Assembly: GCA_040394735.1 (NCBI GenBank)
Contig: JBEBRR010000014.1
Location: forward strand, 1 to 64,000
DNA from: Leadbetterella byssophila_A
GTDB taxonomy: Bacteria > Bacteroidota > Bacteroidia > Cytophagales > Spirosomataceae
DNA: 64,000 nucleotides
Direction of reading: 5' to 3'
Shown here: piece by piece, positions 1 to 8,685 of the stretch
Layout of the letters: each line of letters begins with the position of its first letter
Position numbering within the stretch: the first letter of the stretch is position 1
Notes under the pieces: generated by a model
The model's input: only the letters and a program-made list of their open reading frames with translations
What the model was told of the DNA's origin: nothing
Databases searched by the model: none
Translations under genes and position numbers: made by a program

Positions 1-1514
1 TGGAGGCCGGGGGCTTCCCGGTGGAGTTTCCCGTTATGAGCCTGGGAGAGACCCTTCTTAAGCCTACTGCCATGCTTTTCCGTAACCTGGCCAGCATGGA
101 TGCAGAGGAATCTATCCGCGGAAATCCTGTAGACGGGGTCGTGCTGCTTACAGGCTGTGATAAAACCACGCCCTCCACCGTGATGGGCGCTGCCAGCGTG
201 GGGCTCCCCACTATTGTGGTACCCGGCGGCCCGATGCTGAACGGGCATTACAAGGGCCAGACCATTGGGTCAGGTACGCATGTGTGGAAGTTTGACGAAG
301 ATATGAAGACGGGCCGTATGACCCGGGAGGAGTGTGAATTTGCCGAAAGCTGCATGAGCCGCAGCATAGGGCATTGCATGACCATGGGTACAGCCTCTAC
401 GATGGCCTGCATGGTGGAGTCGCTGGGGCTGACGCTTTCCGGCGCAGCGGCCATACCGGCGGCCGATTCGCGCAAGCGGGTGCTGGCCCAGCTCAGCGGC
501 CGGCGGATTGTGGAGATGGTGCGGGAAGACCTGACCATTGACAAGATCCTGACCCGGGAAGCCTTTGAGAATTCCATTAAGGTGAATGCCGCAGTGGGGG
601 GCTCTTCTAACCTCATCATTCACCTGCTGGCCATTGCGGGCCGGGTAGGGGTAGACCTGAACCTGGAAGATTTTGACCGCCTGGGCAGCCGCATACCTCT
701 TCTGGTCAACCTGATGCCTTCCGGGAAATACCTCATGGAAGACTTCTATTACGCCGGCGGCCTGCCCGTAGTGCTGGATCAGCTCCGCCCGGAGCTGCAT
801 GAAAATGTGGTGACCGTTACCGGGAAGAACCATCATCAGAACATCGGGGCTCAGCAGGAATGCTATAATACGGACGTCATTGCTCCTTTATCAGCCCCGC
901 TTCAGGCAGAAGCAGGCATTGTAGTAGTGAAAGGCAACCTGGCTGAAAACGGGGCTGTACTGAAGCCCTCTGCCGCTACCCCGGCCCTGATGAACCATAC
1001 CGGCCGGGCTGTGGTGTTTGAAAGCATAGAAGATTACCATGCGCGCATTGATGACCCGGATCTCGATATCGACGAAACCTGCGTGATGGTGTTAAAGTAC
1101 GTAGGTCCGGTGGGCTATCCCGGCATGCCGGAGGTAGGCAATATGGCCCTGCCGAAAAAGTTGCTGGAGAAAGGAGTAAAAGATATGGTGCGCATCTCTG
1201 ACGGGCGTATGAGCGGTACGGCTTATGGTACGGTGGTGCTGCATGTGTCACCTGAATCGGCCATTGGTGGTACTCTTGCCCTGGTAGAAAACGGCGATCT
1301 CATCCGGCTGGATGTGGAAAAACGCCTGCTGCAGCTGCTGGTTCAGGAAGAAGAGCTGGAACGGCGCCGGGCTGCATGGCAACCGCCGGCTCCTGCAGCC
1401 ACCCGGGGTTATGTCAGCATGTATGTACGGCATGTGATGGGAGCAGACCAGGGAGCAGACCTCGACTTTCTGCGGGGCGGCTCAGGCAGTGTGGTCACAC
1501 GAGATTCACATTGA
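1..1514 (+). CDS. IlvD/Edd-family dehydratase (sugar-acid or dihydroxyacid), 5' truncated by window edge
   Basis: The reading frame is already open at base 3, and its first residues (EAGGFPVEFP) belong inside the family's conserved N-terminal region, so the true start lies before the window. About 503 residues are visible of a family usually 560-600 long. Iron-sulfur ligand cysteines are visible in TGCDKTT (near residue 52) and ESCMSRSIGHC (near residue 115-125). The late DGRMSGT motif is present. The C-terminus (RGYVSMYVRHV, then a Gly/Ser-rich end) resembles pentonate and aldonate dehydratases such as L-arabonate dehydratase more than biosynthetic IlvD. Family role: removal of water from 2,3-dihydroxy acids in the cytoplasm. 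Substrate is an inference; the upstream neighbours that would settle it are not in the window. Confidence 0.88.
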   Translation, partial: EAGGFPVEFPVMSLGETLLKPTAMLFRNLASMDAEESIRGNPVDGVVLLTGCDKTTPSTVMGAASVGLPTIVVPGGPMLNGHYKGQTIGSGTHVWKFDEDMKTGRMTREECEFAESCMSRSIGHCMTMGTASTMACMVESLGLTLSGAAAIPAADSRKRVLAQLSGRRIVEMVREDLTIDKILTREAFENSIKVNAAVGGSSNLIIHLLAIAGRVGVDLNLEDFDRLGSRIPLLVNLMPSGKYLMEDFYYAGGLPVVLDQLRPELHENVVTVTGKNHHQNIGAQQECYNTDVIAPLSAPLQAEAGIVVVKGNLAENGAVLKPSAATPALMNHTGRAVVFESIEDYHARIDDPDLDIDETCVMVLKYVGPVGYPGMPEVGNMALPKKLLEKGVKDMVRISDGRMSGTAYGTVVLHVSPESAIGGTLALVENGDLIRLDVEKRLLQLLVQEEELERRRAAWQPPAPAATRGYVSMYVRHVMGADQGADLDFLRGGSGSVVTRDSH

Positions 1515-1535
1515 CCCCCCCGGCGTAATCTGCTG

Positions 1536-2183
1536 TTATTTTATGGAAGTACAGGCAATAGCCTTATAAAAGTGCATATCCGGGGTGGTTTGTGAGATCT
1601 CAAAAGAATTGAACTGGGGGTCCGCACACGAGCAGAGCAGGCCGCCGGGTTCACTCCCGGGGTTCAGCCGTTTGATGATCAGCCCGTTTTTCGTACTGAT
1701 GGCATGAACCTTACCCCATTCAATAAACAGTTCAGGGTCGATAAGCTTAAAGAATACGATAGCGCCGTCAGGGAACTCGGGGCCCAGGCCGTCATCCGAA
1801 AGGACGGTGGCAAAATCAGCACCTTTTACCGGGCTCTGGATTTTTTCATAATCCGAACCGAACTGCTCAAAATGAGATGGATCAATTTCAAGAGAACGGG
1901 CAGAGAGGGGGAGCAGGCAAATGAGGTTAGATAGATAGGTATGGGCATATTCCACCTCCTTCTCTTTTGCCAGGGTGGATTTATCCGTCAGGTTATCAAA
2001 ATCCGCCATTTTATCGGAAGGGTATATCCCTAAGTTCCTGATTAATGCCTTTTTGGTTTCAGGTATTGCGCCTCCTTTCTCCCAGTTCTGGATAGTCTTA
2101 TAATGAACCCCCAGCTTTTCTGCAAGCTCTCCCTGGGTCATCTTTAAGCCTTTTCTTATTTTCCTGATATCTAAATCACTCAT
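1536..2183 (-). CDS. XRE-family repressor with degenerate S24 (LexA/CI-like) C-terminal domain
   Basis: The 215-residue protein has an N-terminal helix-turn-helix at about residues 5-55 (MTQGELAEKLGVHYKTIQNW) and a C-terminal region from about residue 110 that follows the S24 peptidase pattern (GADFATV, then DGAIVFFK, IIKRL). In active CI/LexA-type proteins the nucleophile lies in G-D-S-M-x-P; here the aligned segment reads DDGLGP, so the serine is absent while the later lysine is kept. It may therefore respond to ligand or partner rather than self-cleave. I chose ATG at 2183 over the TTG two codons upstream because AGGA lies 8 bases before it. It is transcribed away from the Cro-like gene at 2361, with shared operator-like palindromes between. 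Confidence 0.85.
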   Translation of the reverse strand: MSDLDIRKIRKGLKMTQGELAEKLGVHYKTIQNWEKGGAIPETKKALIRNLGIYPSDKMADFDNLTDKSTLAKEKEVEYAHTYLSNLICLLPLSARSLEIDPSHFEQFGSDYEKIQSPVKGADFATVLSDDGLGPEFPDGAIVFFKLIDPELFIEWGKVHAISTKNGLIIKRLNPGSEPGGLLCSCADPQFNSFEISQTTPDMHFYKAIACTSIK

Positions 2184-2204
2184 AAACAATATCCTGTGAA
2201 ATAA

Positions 2205-2221
2205 TGTCTAAAAAATAGACA
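2205..2221. promoter_or_regulatory. Perfect inverted repeat, likely operator of the divergent repressor
   Basis: TGTCTA and TAGACA are separated by AAAAA, a perfect 6+5+6 palindrome of the size expected for a dimeric helix-turn-helix repressor. Further half-sites follow: TATCTA at 2228-2233, TAGACA at 2248-2253 and TATCTA at 2258-2263. The segment 2216-2243 is imperfectly repeated at 2248-2271. The sites lie between the repressor and the Cro-like gene and overlap the rightward promoter. Binding is inferred, not shown. Confidence 0.65.
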
Positions 2222-2239
2222 AATAATTATCTAATAATA

Positions 2240-2271
2240 TTTGTAAATAGACAATAATATCTATATATTTG
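2240..2271 (+). promoter_or_regulatory. Bacteroidota-type promoter reading toward the Cro-like and SusCD genes
   Basis: TTTG at 2240-2243 and TATATTTG at 2264-2271, spaced by 20 bases, match the Bacteroidota -33 and -7 (TAnnTTTG) elements. Operator half-sites lie in the spacer and flank it, so repressor binding would block it. No other clear promoter lies between the Cro-like gene and the TlpA gene at 2714, so this may drive the whole rightward unit. Confidence 0.6.
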
Positions 2272-2274
2272 CGG

Positions 2275-2314
2275 TGTAATAGTTATGATCACAAGAGTGA
2301 TCCGATTTATTACA
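2275..2314. repeat. Nested palindrome at the start of the Cro-like transcript
   Basis: Outer arms TGTAATA (2275-2281) and TATTACA (2308-2314) enclose inner arms GATCAC (2287-2292) and GTGATC (2297-2302), with equal five-base internal loops and a four-base loop AAGA. It begins just after the -7 element at 2264-2271, so it would form a 5' stem-loop in the transcript or act as a further operator. Confidence 0.6.
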
Positions 2315-2360
2315 GTTGCAAACAGCAAAAATAACTTAATGATTCACAAAACGGTTCGAT

Positions 2361-2579
2361 ATGAAAAGATTTTCATTTAAGAAGGGGTATGACCAGCTGC
2401 CGGCAGGAAGAGTTCAGGAAGTAAGGGGTGAGCTGTTTAAGGCACTGGGTATCAGCCGGAATTCACGCAAAGCCTTCCTCATGAGAATGCGGGGAGAAAC
2501 AGAGCCCAAAGTAACGGAAGCCGAAGCCATAGAAAAGATTTTCAGGGCGGAAGGGATAACGGATATCTGGGGCGATTAA
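2361..2579 (+). CDS. Small Cro-like putative DNA-binding protein
   Basis: A 72-residue charged protein with no signal peptide. The middle (VRGELFKALGIS, then RKAFLMRMRGET) and the end (EAIEKIFRAEGI) resemble the small proteins that sit next to XRE/S24 repressors in Bacteroidota phages and islands, and its position opposite the repressor matches a CI/Cro arrangement. A helix-turn-helix is plausible but not obvious by eye. It is followed after 134 bases by the TlpA gene on the same strand. It is most likely a regulator; the alternative is an uncharacterised small protein. Confidence 0.6.
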   Translation: MKRFSFKKGYDQLPAGRVQEVRGELFKALGISRNSRKAFLMRMRGETEPKVTEAEAIEKIFRAEGITDIWGD

Positions 2580-2713
2580 CAGGACTGACTTCATCAACAA
2601 ACCTATACAATAATGAACAAAAAGACACTCTACAGGAACATCATCTGTTCACCCGACTAAATCCCGCCCTGCGTTCTCTTTTTTTCTATCAGCAAACTTA
2701 AACTATTCAAACC

Positions 2714-4036
2714 ATGAACGTAAAAAAATACGTAAGGGCATTGCTATGCCTTTACCTGGGCTTCTCCGGCCCACACCTGAAAGCCCAGGAATTAAAAGTG
2801 GGAGATACTCTCCCGTCTGACCTTTGGAACCTGCCTCTCAACGTTATTAGCCACCCTTCCGGAAAGGAGACCATTACCCTTAATGAATATAAAGGTAAAC
2901 TGATCATCCTGGATTTCTGGGCTACCTGGTGCGGGCCTTGTGTGGCCATGCTGCCCCGGCAAGACAGCCTTCAGGAAATGTTTGGGGAAAACCTGCAGAT
3001 ACTGCCGGTGACCTACCAGAATAAAGGGGAAATAACTGACTTCATGAATAGATATACCCGGCGCACCGGTCAAAAAAGCACCCTGCCTAAAGTGACAGGT
3101 GACAGCGCCTTACGCCGGGCCTTCCCCCATAATTACCTTCCTCACTATGTTTGGATACAAGACGGAGCGGTAAAGGCAATTACAGGACATGAGGAAATAA
3201 CCTCGAAGAAGATACGCTCTGTTTTAAAGGGCCGTATAACGGCCTTAAGCACAAAAGCAGACCCGAAGCGCATAGCTTTTGATAAAGAGAGCCCACTGCT
3301 GGTGAACGGAAACGGGGGCAGCGCAGATAAACTGATATATCACTCGCTGTTTACAGGTTACCAGGAAGGCCTTCCTTCAGCCTACTTCCTGTCACAGCCA
3401 GACAGCGTAAAAGGCATTAAGCTCACCTGCACCAACTTATCACGCCTTACTCTCTTTAAGAGTGCTTTCGGTGAAAGAACCTGGCCCATAGCCGCTAATC
3501 AAATCATGATGGAAGTAAGAGAGCCCGGGCGCCTGACTTCTGCATTAAAAGGGAGCCCTTACCTGGAATGGCTGGATCAGGGAAACGGGTTCTGCTATGA
3601 GTTAATCCTGCCTGCCTCCCGGGCTGACCAGGTGTTTAGCATCATGCGCCGTGACCTGGATCTGCTGTTTCCTGATTATACGGCGGCAGTGGAAAAGCAC
3701 CTGAGGAAATGTTACGTGCTTACCCGCTCAGGGCCGGGGCTGCCTCTTGTAACGCAGGGAGGTGAGCCGGCCGTAATTCATGAACAATTCAGGTATAAGA
3801 GTATTAACCGCCCGTTAAGCTTACTGGTGAGAAACCTGAACATGAAATTTTTGCAGCATTCTCCTTATCCTATTCTGAATGAAACGGGCATTGAAGGGCC
3901 GGTGGATATCGATATCGAAGCCAATATGTCTGAGATAGATGACCTTAACCGGGCAATGGATAAGTATGGCCTTAAGTTTATGGAGGCAGAAAGAGAGATG
4001 GATATACTGGTGATTCGTGACCGGAAAACCCTTTAA
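2714..4036 (+). CDS. Secreted TlpA-like thiol-disulfide protein with C-terminal DUF3738-like domain
   Basis: The 440-residue protein starts with a Sec signal (about residues 1-24, cleavage near KAQE). A TlpA/AhpC-type thioredoxin fold follows, with the WCGPC active site in FWATWCGPCVAML near residues 72-83. The C-terminal half ends in a segment (LNMKFLQHSPYPILNETG, then EGPVDIDIE, LKFMEAEREMDILVIRD) that follows the DUF3738/TIGR03435 pattern. It acts in the periplasm or at the outer membrane; the target of its dithiol is not known. The SusC gene starts 12 bases later, so they are probably co-transcribed. TlpA beside SusC/SusD is common in Sphingobacteriia. Confidence 0.85.
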   Translation: MNVKKYVRALLCLYLGFSGPHLKAQELKVGDTLPSDLWNLPLNVISHPSGKETITLNEYKGKLIILDFWATWCGPCVAMLPRQDSLQEMFGENLQILPVTYQNKGEITDFMNRYTRRTGQKSTLPKVTGDSALRRAFPHNYLPHYVWIQDGAVKAITGHEEITSKKIRSVLKGRITALSTKADPKRIAFDKESPLLVNGNGGSADKLIYHSLFTGYQEGLPSAYFLSQPDSVKGIKLTCTNLSRLTLFKSAFGERTWPIAANQIMMEVREPGRLTSALKGSPYLEWLDQGNGFCYELILPASRADQVFSIMRRDLDLLFPDYTAAVEKHLRKCYVLTRSGPGLPLVTQGGEPAVIHEQFRYKSINRPLSLLVRNLNMKFLQHSPYPILNETGIEGPVDIDIEANMSEIDDLNRAMDKYGLKFMEAEREMDILVIRDRKTL

Positions 4037-4048
4037 ACCTGTTTCTGT

Positions 4049-7000
4049 ATGAAGAAGATATTTATCATAAACAGTGTCATGGCCGGGCTTTTAATGAGCT
4101 TAACTACAATGGGCCAGTATGTTATTAAAGGAAGAGTATTGTCAGCATCAGAAAGAACGCCGCTTGCCGGAGCCACCATCATGTTAAAGGAAGGGCAAAA
4201 GGGCACTATGACAGACCTTAACGGGGAGTTCAGCCTGAGGGTTCTTTCTGATGACCGCGCCGTACTGATCACTACATCAGTAGGCTTTAAACCTGCAGAA
4301 ACAGAGATAAGCAAAGCGCGGAGCGAATCTGGTATTGAAATTATACTGACAGAAGAATCTACCCGGCTTGAGGCGGTTCAGGTTTCTACCGGTTATCAGA
4401 GAATTCCGAAAGAAAGAGAAACGGGGTCATTCTTCCTGGTAGACAATAAGCTGCTCAACAGAAGAACCGGTATGAACATCCTGGAAAGAATAGAAGACCT
4501 GGTGCCGGGTCTCAGTTTTATCAGGGGCGGAGTTGGCCAGACTGACCAAACCGTCAATATCCGCGGGCAGAGTACCATTTTTGCCAATGCCCAGCCCCTG
4601 ATCGTGATTGATAATTTCCCGTATGAAGGAGACCTCCGGTCTGTAAACCCCAATGACGTAGAGAGTATCACTGTTTTAAAAGATGCAGCCGCTACTTCTA
4701 TCTGGGGGGCACGGGCCGGAAACGGGGTGATTGTGATCACTACCAAAAGCGGCCGGTTTAACCAGGCTATGCGCGTTTCTTTAACGGCTAACACCGCCTT
4801 CTCCGGCAAGCCTGATCTTTATTACTACCCCGAAATGACCTCAAAAGATTATATTTCCGTAGAAAGGCAGCTGTTTGCTACCGGTTATTTTGCGAGTAGT
4901 GAAACCTCTGCATCAAAAGTTTCGCTGTCACCGGTAACCGAATTGCTAATTAGTTTGCGGGACGGAAAGGTAGCTGAAGAGGATGTCCAGCGCCAGCTGG
5001 CAGCCTTTGAAAACCAGGATGTACGCAGTGACCTTGACCGGTATTTTTACAGGACGGGAGTACTCAGCCAGCTTTCTCTTAGTTTGAATGGCGGGAGTGA
5101 AAAGCACCGGTATGTCATATCGTTTGGTCATGATAAAGATGTAGGCTCTGCGGTAGGCAATACGCTGGGCCGCACTTCTCTTACTACTTCCAATACGTTT
5201 AAAATTGGCCGGTTAGAAGCCTTTAATGCCGTTTATCTTACTGCAAGAAACAATGCCCTCAATGCAGTAGGAGTGAGCGCGGCTTACCCCTACCAAAAAT
5301 TAGTGTCTGATGAGGGCAGGGCACTGGCCGTAACGAGAGACCTGCGTGACAGCTTTAAGGAGCGGGCCCTGCAAAGCGGGCTGCTGGACTGGCAGTACCG
5401 CCCTATGGAGGAGTTGGGCTTGGGAGATCACCGGATCAAAACCTACGAGTACCGGATTAACAGCAGCCTGGGTTATTCCGTTTTCCCTTTTCTTAAACTG
5501 GAAGCGCGTTTTCAGCATAATAAGATACTGACCGAAGACAGGGATAACCAGTCATTGGAGAGTTATGAAGTTCGTAACCTCATTAACCGGTACAGCTATT
5601 TTTCAGCAGATAATGTACTTATCCGCCCTATACCTGCCGGGGGTATTTTAGATGTAGCTGCCTCGTCTGTGACATCTAATAACGGGCGGTTTCAGGCTAA
5701 CCTGGATAAAGACTGGGGCGGCAGGCACGGCCTTTCGGCTATTGCCGGGGGTGAAATCATGGATGTGGTATATAAGGGGAATACTTCACGATACTACGGG
5801 TACAGCCCGGATCAGGCCACCATTCAGTTTGTGGATTACTTTACCCGGTTTCCTTTTTTTAATAATAATACCCTCTCCGGGGTTATCCCTAATAGAGACG
5901 AACTCACAGATAAAACGGATCGGTATGTTTCGGGCTTTGTTAATGCGGCCTATACGTATGCCGGAAAGTATGTTCTCTCGGTAAGTGGCCGGTATGATGC
6001 AAGTAACCTTTTTGGCGTCAATACCAATCAGAAAGGAACGCCGCTTTATTCTGCAGGAGGAACCTGGCATATCGATAAGGAAGCGTTTTTTGATAAGAAC
6101 ATACTTAACTACCTGCGCTTTAAGCTTACTTACGGTGTAAGTGGTAATATTGACAAAAGCCTTTCCGCCTATACTACTGCGGTGCATGCCGGGCAGTATT
6201 CAGTTACCGGCCTGCCTTATGCGGTTATTGTGAACCCGCCTAACCCTGATCTGCGCTGGGAACGGGTTAAAATGATCAACACGGGTATAGAGCTGCAGAG
6301 CCGTAACCGGCGTTTTACAGCTCACCTCGAATACTTTATGAAGAGAGGCGCTGACCTGATCGGCTCTTCGCCTCTGCCTGCTTACAGCGGCGTTACCACA
6401 TTCAGGGGCAACACGGCCAATACGGCCGGGAGTGGGGTGGAGTTAACGCTTCAAACCCGGCAGATGGATGGCCCGTTCAAGTGGTATAGTGACTGGCAGT
6501 TTTCCCGCATTACGGATAAGGTAACCCGTTTCCATACTTCTTTTACTTCCTTAAATTCTTATTTGAGATTTTCTGCAGGGGTGCCTACAGAGGGGAAACC
6601 CCTTTATGCACTGTACAGTTTTCAGTGGGCAGGCCTGGATCCTCAAACCGGAGACCCGAGAGGGTATCTTAATGGTGAGCCGAGCCATGATTATACGGCC
6701 ATCATCAATAGCACGTCTCCGGGGAGCCTGGTGTATAACGGTCCTGCCAGGCCCACTGTTTTTGGCTCGTTTCGGAACACTTTCATGTGGAAAGATTTTT
6801 CTCTGTCAGCCAATATAAGCTACCGCCTCGGGTATTTTTTCCGGATGCCGTCAGTACAGTATGGCAATAATCAGGGCTTGACGGCCCGGCATGGAGACTT
6901 TGCAAAAAGGTGGCAGGCGCCGGGAGATGAAAACCACACGTATGTGCCGTCTGTACCGTCTGTGGCTAATTCTAACCGTGATTTCTTCTATGCCTACTCT

Positions 7001-7249
7001 GAGGTTTTAGTGGAAAAAGGAGACCATATCCGCCTTCAGGATGTGCGCCTTTCTTATTCTCCTTCAGCAGGTAAATCTAAAGTATTTCAGGATTACAGTA
7101 TTTTTTTATATGCCAGTCACCTGGGAATTCTCTGGAAGGCTACTTCTTCAGACTGGGATCCTGATTATGTGACCTCCTTTTCAAATATGGCCCGGCTTAC
7201 CCCGCCTTCGCGCAGTATAAGTATCGGGTTTAACATCAACTTAAAATGA
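4049..7249 (+). CDS. SusC/RagA-family TonB-dependent outer-membrane receptor
   Basis: The 1066-residue protein has a signal peptide (1-22), a carboxypeptidase-regulatory-like domain (about 24-108: IKGRVLSASERTPLAGATI), a plug domain (about 125-230, with TVNIRGQSTI, PLIVIDNFPYEG and GNGVIVITTKSG), and then a long beta-barrel ending in a terminal strand (SISIGFNINLK). Family role: energised import of a substrate across the outer membrane with its SusD lid. It has no N-terminal STN signalling domain, and no sigma/anti-sigma pair lies nearby, so control by the upstream repressor pair is more likely. It overlaps susD by four bases (ATGA). The substrate cannot be told; no glycan hydrolase is present. 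Confidence 0.95.
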   Translation: MKKIFIINSVMAGLLMSLTTMGQYVIKGRVLSASERTPLAGATIMLKEGQKGTMTDLNGEFSLRVLSDDRAVLITTSVGFKPAETEISKARSESGIEIILTEESTRLEAVQVSTGYQRIPKERETGSFFLVDNKLLNRRTGMNILERIEDLVPGLSFIRGGVGQTDQTVNIRGQSTIFANAQPLIVIDNFPYEGDLRSVNPNDVESITVLKDAAATSIWGARAGNGVIVITTKSGRFNQAMRVSLTANTAFSGKPDLYYYPEMTSKDYISVERQLFATGYFASSETSASKVSLSPVTELLISLRDGKVAEEDVQRQLAAFENQDVRSDLDRYFYRTGVLSQLSLSLNGGSEKHRYVISFGHDKDVGSAVGNTLGRTSLTTSNTFKIGRLEAFNAVYLTARNNALNAVGVSAAYPYQKLVSDEGRALAVTRDLRDSFKERALQSGLLDWQYRPMEELGLGDHRIKTYEYRINSSLGYSVFPFLKLEARFQHNKILTEDRDNQSLESYEVRNLINRYSYFSADNVLIRPIPAGGILDVAASSVTSNNGRFQANLDKDWGGRHGLSAIAGGEIMDVVYKGNTSRYYGYSPDQATIQFVDYFTRFPFFNNNTLSGVIPNRDELTDKTDRYVSGFVNAAYTYAGKYVLSVSGRYDASNLFGVNTNQKGTPLYSAGGTWHIDKEAFFDKNILNYLRFKLTYGVSGNIDKSLSAYTTAVHAGQYSVTGLPYAVIVNPPNPDLRWERVKMINTGIELQSRNRRFTAHLEYFMKRGADLIGSSPLPAYSGVTTFRGNTANTAGSGVELTLQTRQMDGPFKWYSDWQFSRITDKVTRFHTSFTSLNSYLRFSAGVPTEGKPLYALYSFQWAGLDPQTGDPRGYLNGEPSHDYTAIINSTSPGSLVYNGPARPTVFGSFRNTFMWKDFSLSANISYRLGYFFRMPSVQYGNNQGLTARHGDFAKRWQAPGDENHTYVPSVPSVANSNRDFFYAYSEVLVEKGDHIRLQDVRLSYSPSAGKSKVFQDYSIFLYASHLGILWKATSSDWDPDYVTSFSNMARLTPPSRSISIGFNINLK

Positions 7250-8640
7250 GTATCATGAAAAATAGTATTCTGATAGCTATGCTTTGGGGTGGACTAACCT
7301 CCTGCTTTAACGAGTATATCGATAAGAAACCTGATCAGAAGCTGGTGGTGCCTACCTCATTAGCCGACTTCCAGGCGCTGCTGGATAATGTAAACGGCAG
7401 TGAAATGAACGCAGACCCGGCGCTGGGGTTTATAGCAGCTGATGATTTTTATATTACTGACGCCGGGTTCAGTTCCCTCACTGAGATTGAGAAGAATGCC
7501 TACACATGGGCTGATGAAGCTTACGGGGCAAACGCCTATGTGGATGATTGGATCCGGCCTTACCGGCAGATTTTTTGCGCCAATGTGGTTTTAGAAGGTG
7601 TAGAGAAGATTAAGCCGGGGGAAAGTGAATCAGAGATGCGGAATGCGGTGAAAGGAAGTGCCCTTTTTTTCAGGGCTACGGCATATTATAACCTGGCGCA
7701 ACTGTTCAGGCCGGCGTATTCAGCGGGAAATGCTACTGAAACACCGGGCCTGCCCCTGAAACTGGAAAGCAATGTAAACCTGGCTCCCCTGGTTTCTGAT
7801 TTGCAGATGACCTATGATCAGATCATTAAAGATCTGACAGAAGCTGTGGTTATTTTACCGGAGAGCAGCCCTATTAAAAGCAGACCTGACCGCAAAGCCG
7901 CAAATGCCATGCTGGCGCGTGTATATCTAACCATGGGGATGTATGAACCGGCAGAACAATACGCCGGTAAGGTTCTTCAGCAGTATAGCGTGTTAATAGA
8001 TTACAACACCCTGCAAACTTCCTCTACCAGGCCCTTCCCGCCTTCACTTCCCGGCGGTAATTCTGAAGTGCTCTTTCATTCTGTGATAACCAGTGGGTAT
8101 CCTTACCTGAGAAGCACCCTGGTTTCTGTAGACGCTTCGCTCTACAATACCTATGCAGATAATGACCTCAGGAAATTACTTTTTTTCAGATCCCGGGCAA
8201 ACGGTATTTATACGTTTAAAGGCTCGTACAGCCCCGCACTTCCCGGTAATACTTCTTCCCTGTTCAGCGGATTATCTACGGATGAAGTTTTTCTGATCAG
8301 GGCAGAGTGCCGGGCCAGAAGAGGTGATGTGCCTGCGGCACTGGAAGATTTGAATACGTTGCTGGTGACCAGGTGGGTAGCAGGAACATATACTCCATAT
8401 GAAGCGATCACTCCGAAAGAAGCTTTAGATATTATACTTCTTGAAAGAAGGAAACAGCTGGTGGGGAGAGGCCTCCGGTGGTCTGACCTGAGGCGGCTCA
8501 ACCATTCGGAAGATTATGCGAGGGAAATTTCCAGGACGGTAAACGGACAAAAGATCATATTAGCACCGGGAGATAATAAATACACGTTTCCTGTTCCGGT
8601 CAGTGAACTGACTAACGGGATAGAACAAAACCCCCGTTAA
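7246..8640 (+). CDS. SusD/RagB-family surface lipoprotein
   Basis: The 464-residue partner of the preceding SusC starts at ATG 7246, overlapping its stop, with an in-frame ATG at 7255 that gives the cleaner lipoprotein signal (MKNSILIAMLWGGLTSC). The lipobox cysteine is followed by NEYIDKKPD, typical of SusD N-termini. The TPR-like helices (RATAYYNLAQLF; ANAMLARVYLTMG) and the C-terminal pattern DEVFLIRAECRARRGD, then LLERRKQLVGRGLRWSDLRRL, are family hallmarks. It binds substrate at the cell surface and forms the lid of the SusC barrel. A strong terminator directly follows. Confidence 0.93.
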   Translation: MSIMKNSILIAMLWGGLTSCFNEYIDKKPDQKLVVPTSLADFQALLDNVNGSEMNADPALGFIAADDFYITDAGFSSLTEIEKNAYTWADEAYGANAYVDDWIRPYRQIFCANVVLEGVEKIKPGESESEMRNAVKGSALFFRATAYYNLAQLFRPAYSAGNATETPGLPLKLESNVNLAPLVSDLQMTYDQIIKDLTEAVVILPESSPIKSRPDRKAANAMLARVYLTMGMYEPAEQYAGKVLQQYSVLIDYNTLQTSSTRPFPPSLPGGNSEVLFHSVITSGYPYLRSTLVSVDASLYNTYADNDLRKLLFFRSRANGIYTFKGSYSPALPGNTSSLFSGLSTDEVFLIRAECRARRGDVPAALEDLNTLLVTRWVAGTYTPYEAITPKEALDIILLERRKQLVGRGLRWSDLRRLNHSEDYAREISRTVNGQKIILAPGDNKYTFPVPVSELTNGIEQNPR

Positions 8641-8644
8641 CAGG

Positions 8645-8685
8645 AGAGAGGCTGCTTCTCCTGAAGCAGCCTCTCTTAATTTTTT
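8645..8685 (+). terminator. Intrinsic terminator of the TlpA-SusC-SusD unit
   Basis: A 14-bp perfect stem (8645-8658 with 8663-8676, loop TCCT) is followed by TTAATTTTTT on the plus strand. It begins 5 bases after the SusD stop. Its T-tract overlaps the stop of the convergent DUF6520 gene. Confidence 0.9.

Noticed and set aside
1536..2579. Prophage or integrative element
   Set aside because: Only the repressor and Cro-like pair are phage-like; no integrase, attachment repeats or structural genes are visible.
2613..2660. 15-codon frame between the Cro-like and TlpA genes, possible leader peptide
   Set aside because: No attenuator-like structure or recognisable composition; such frames are common by chance.
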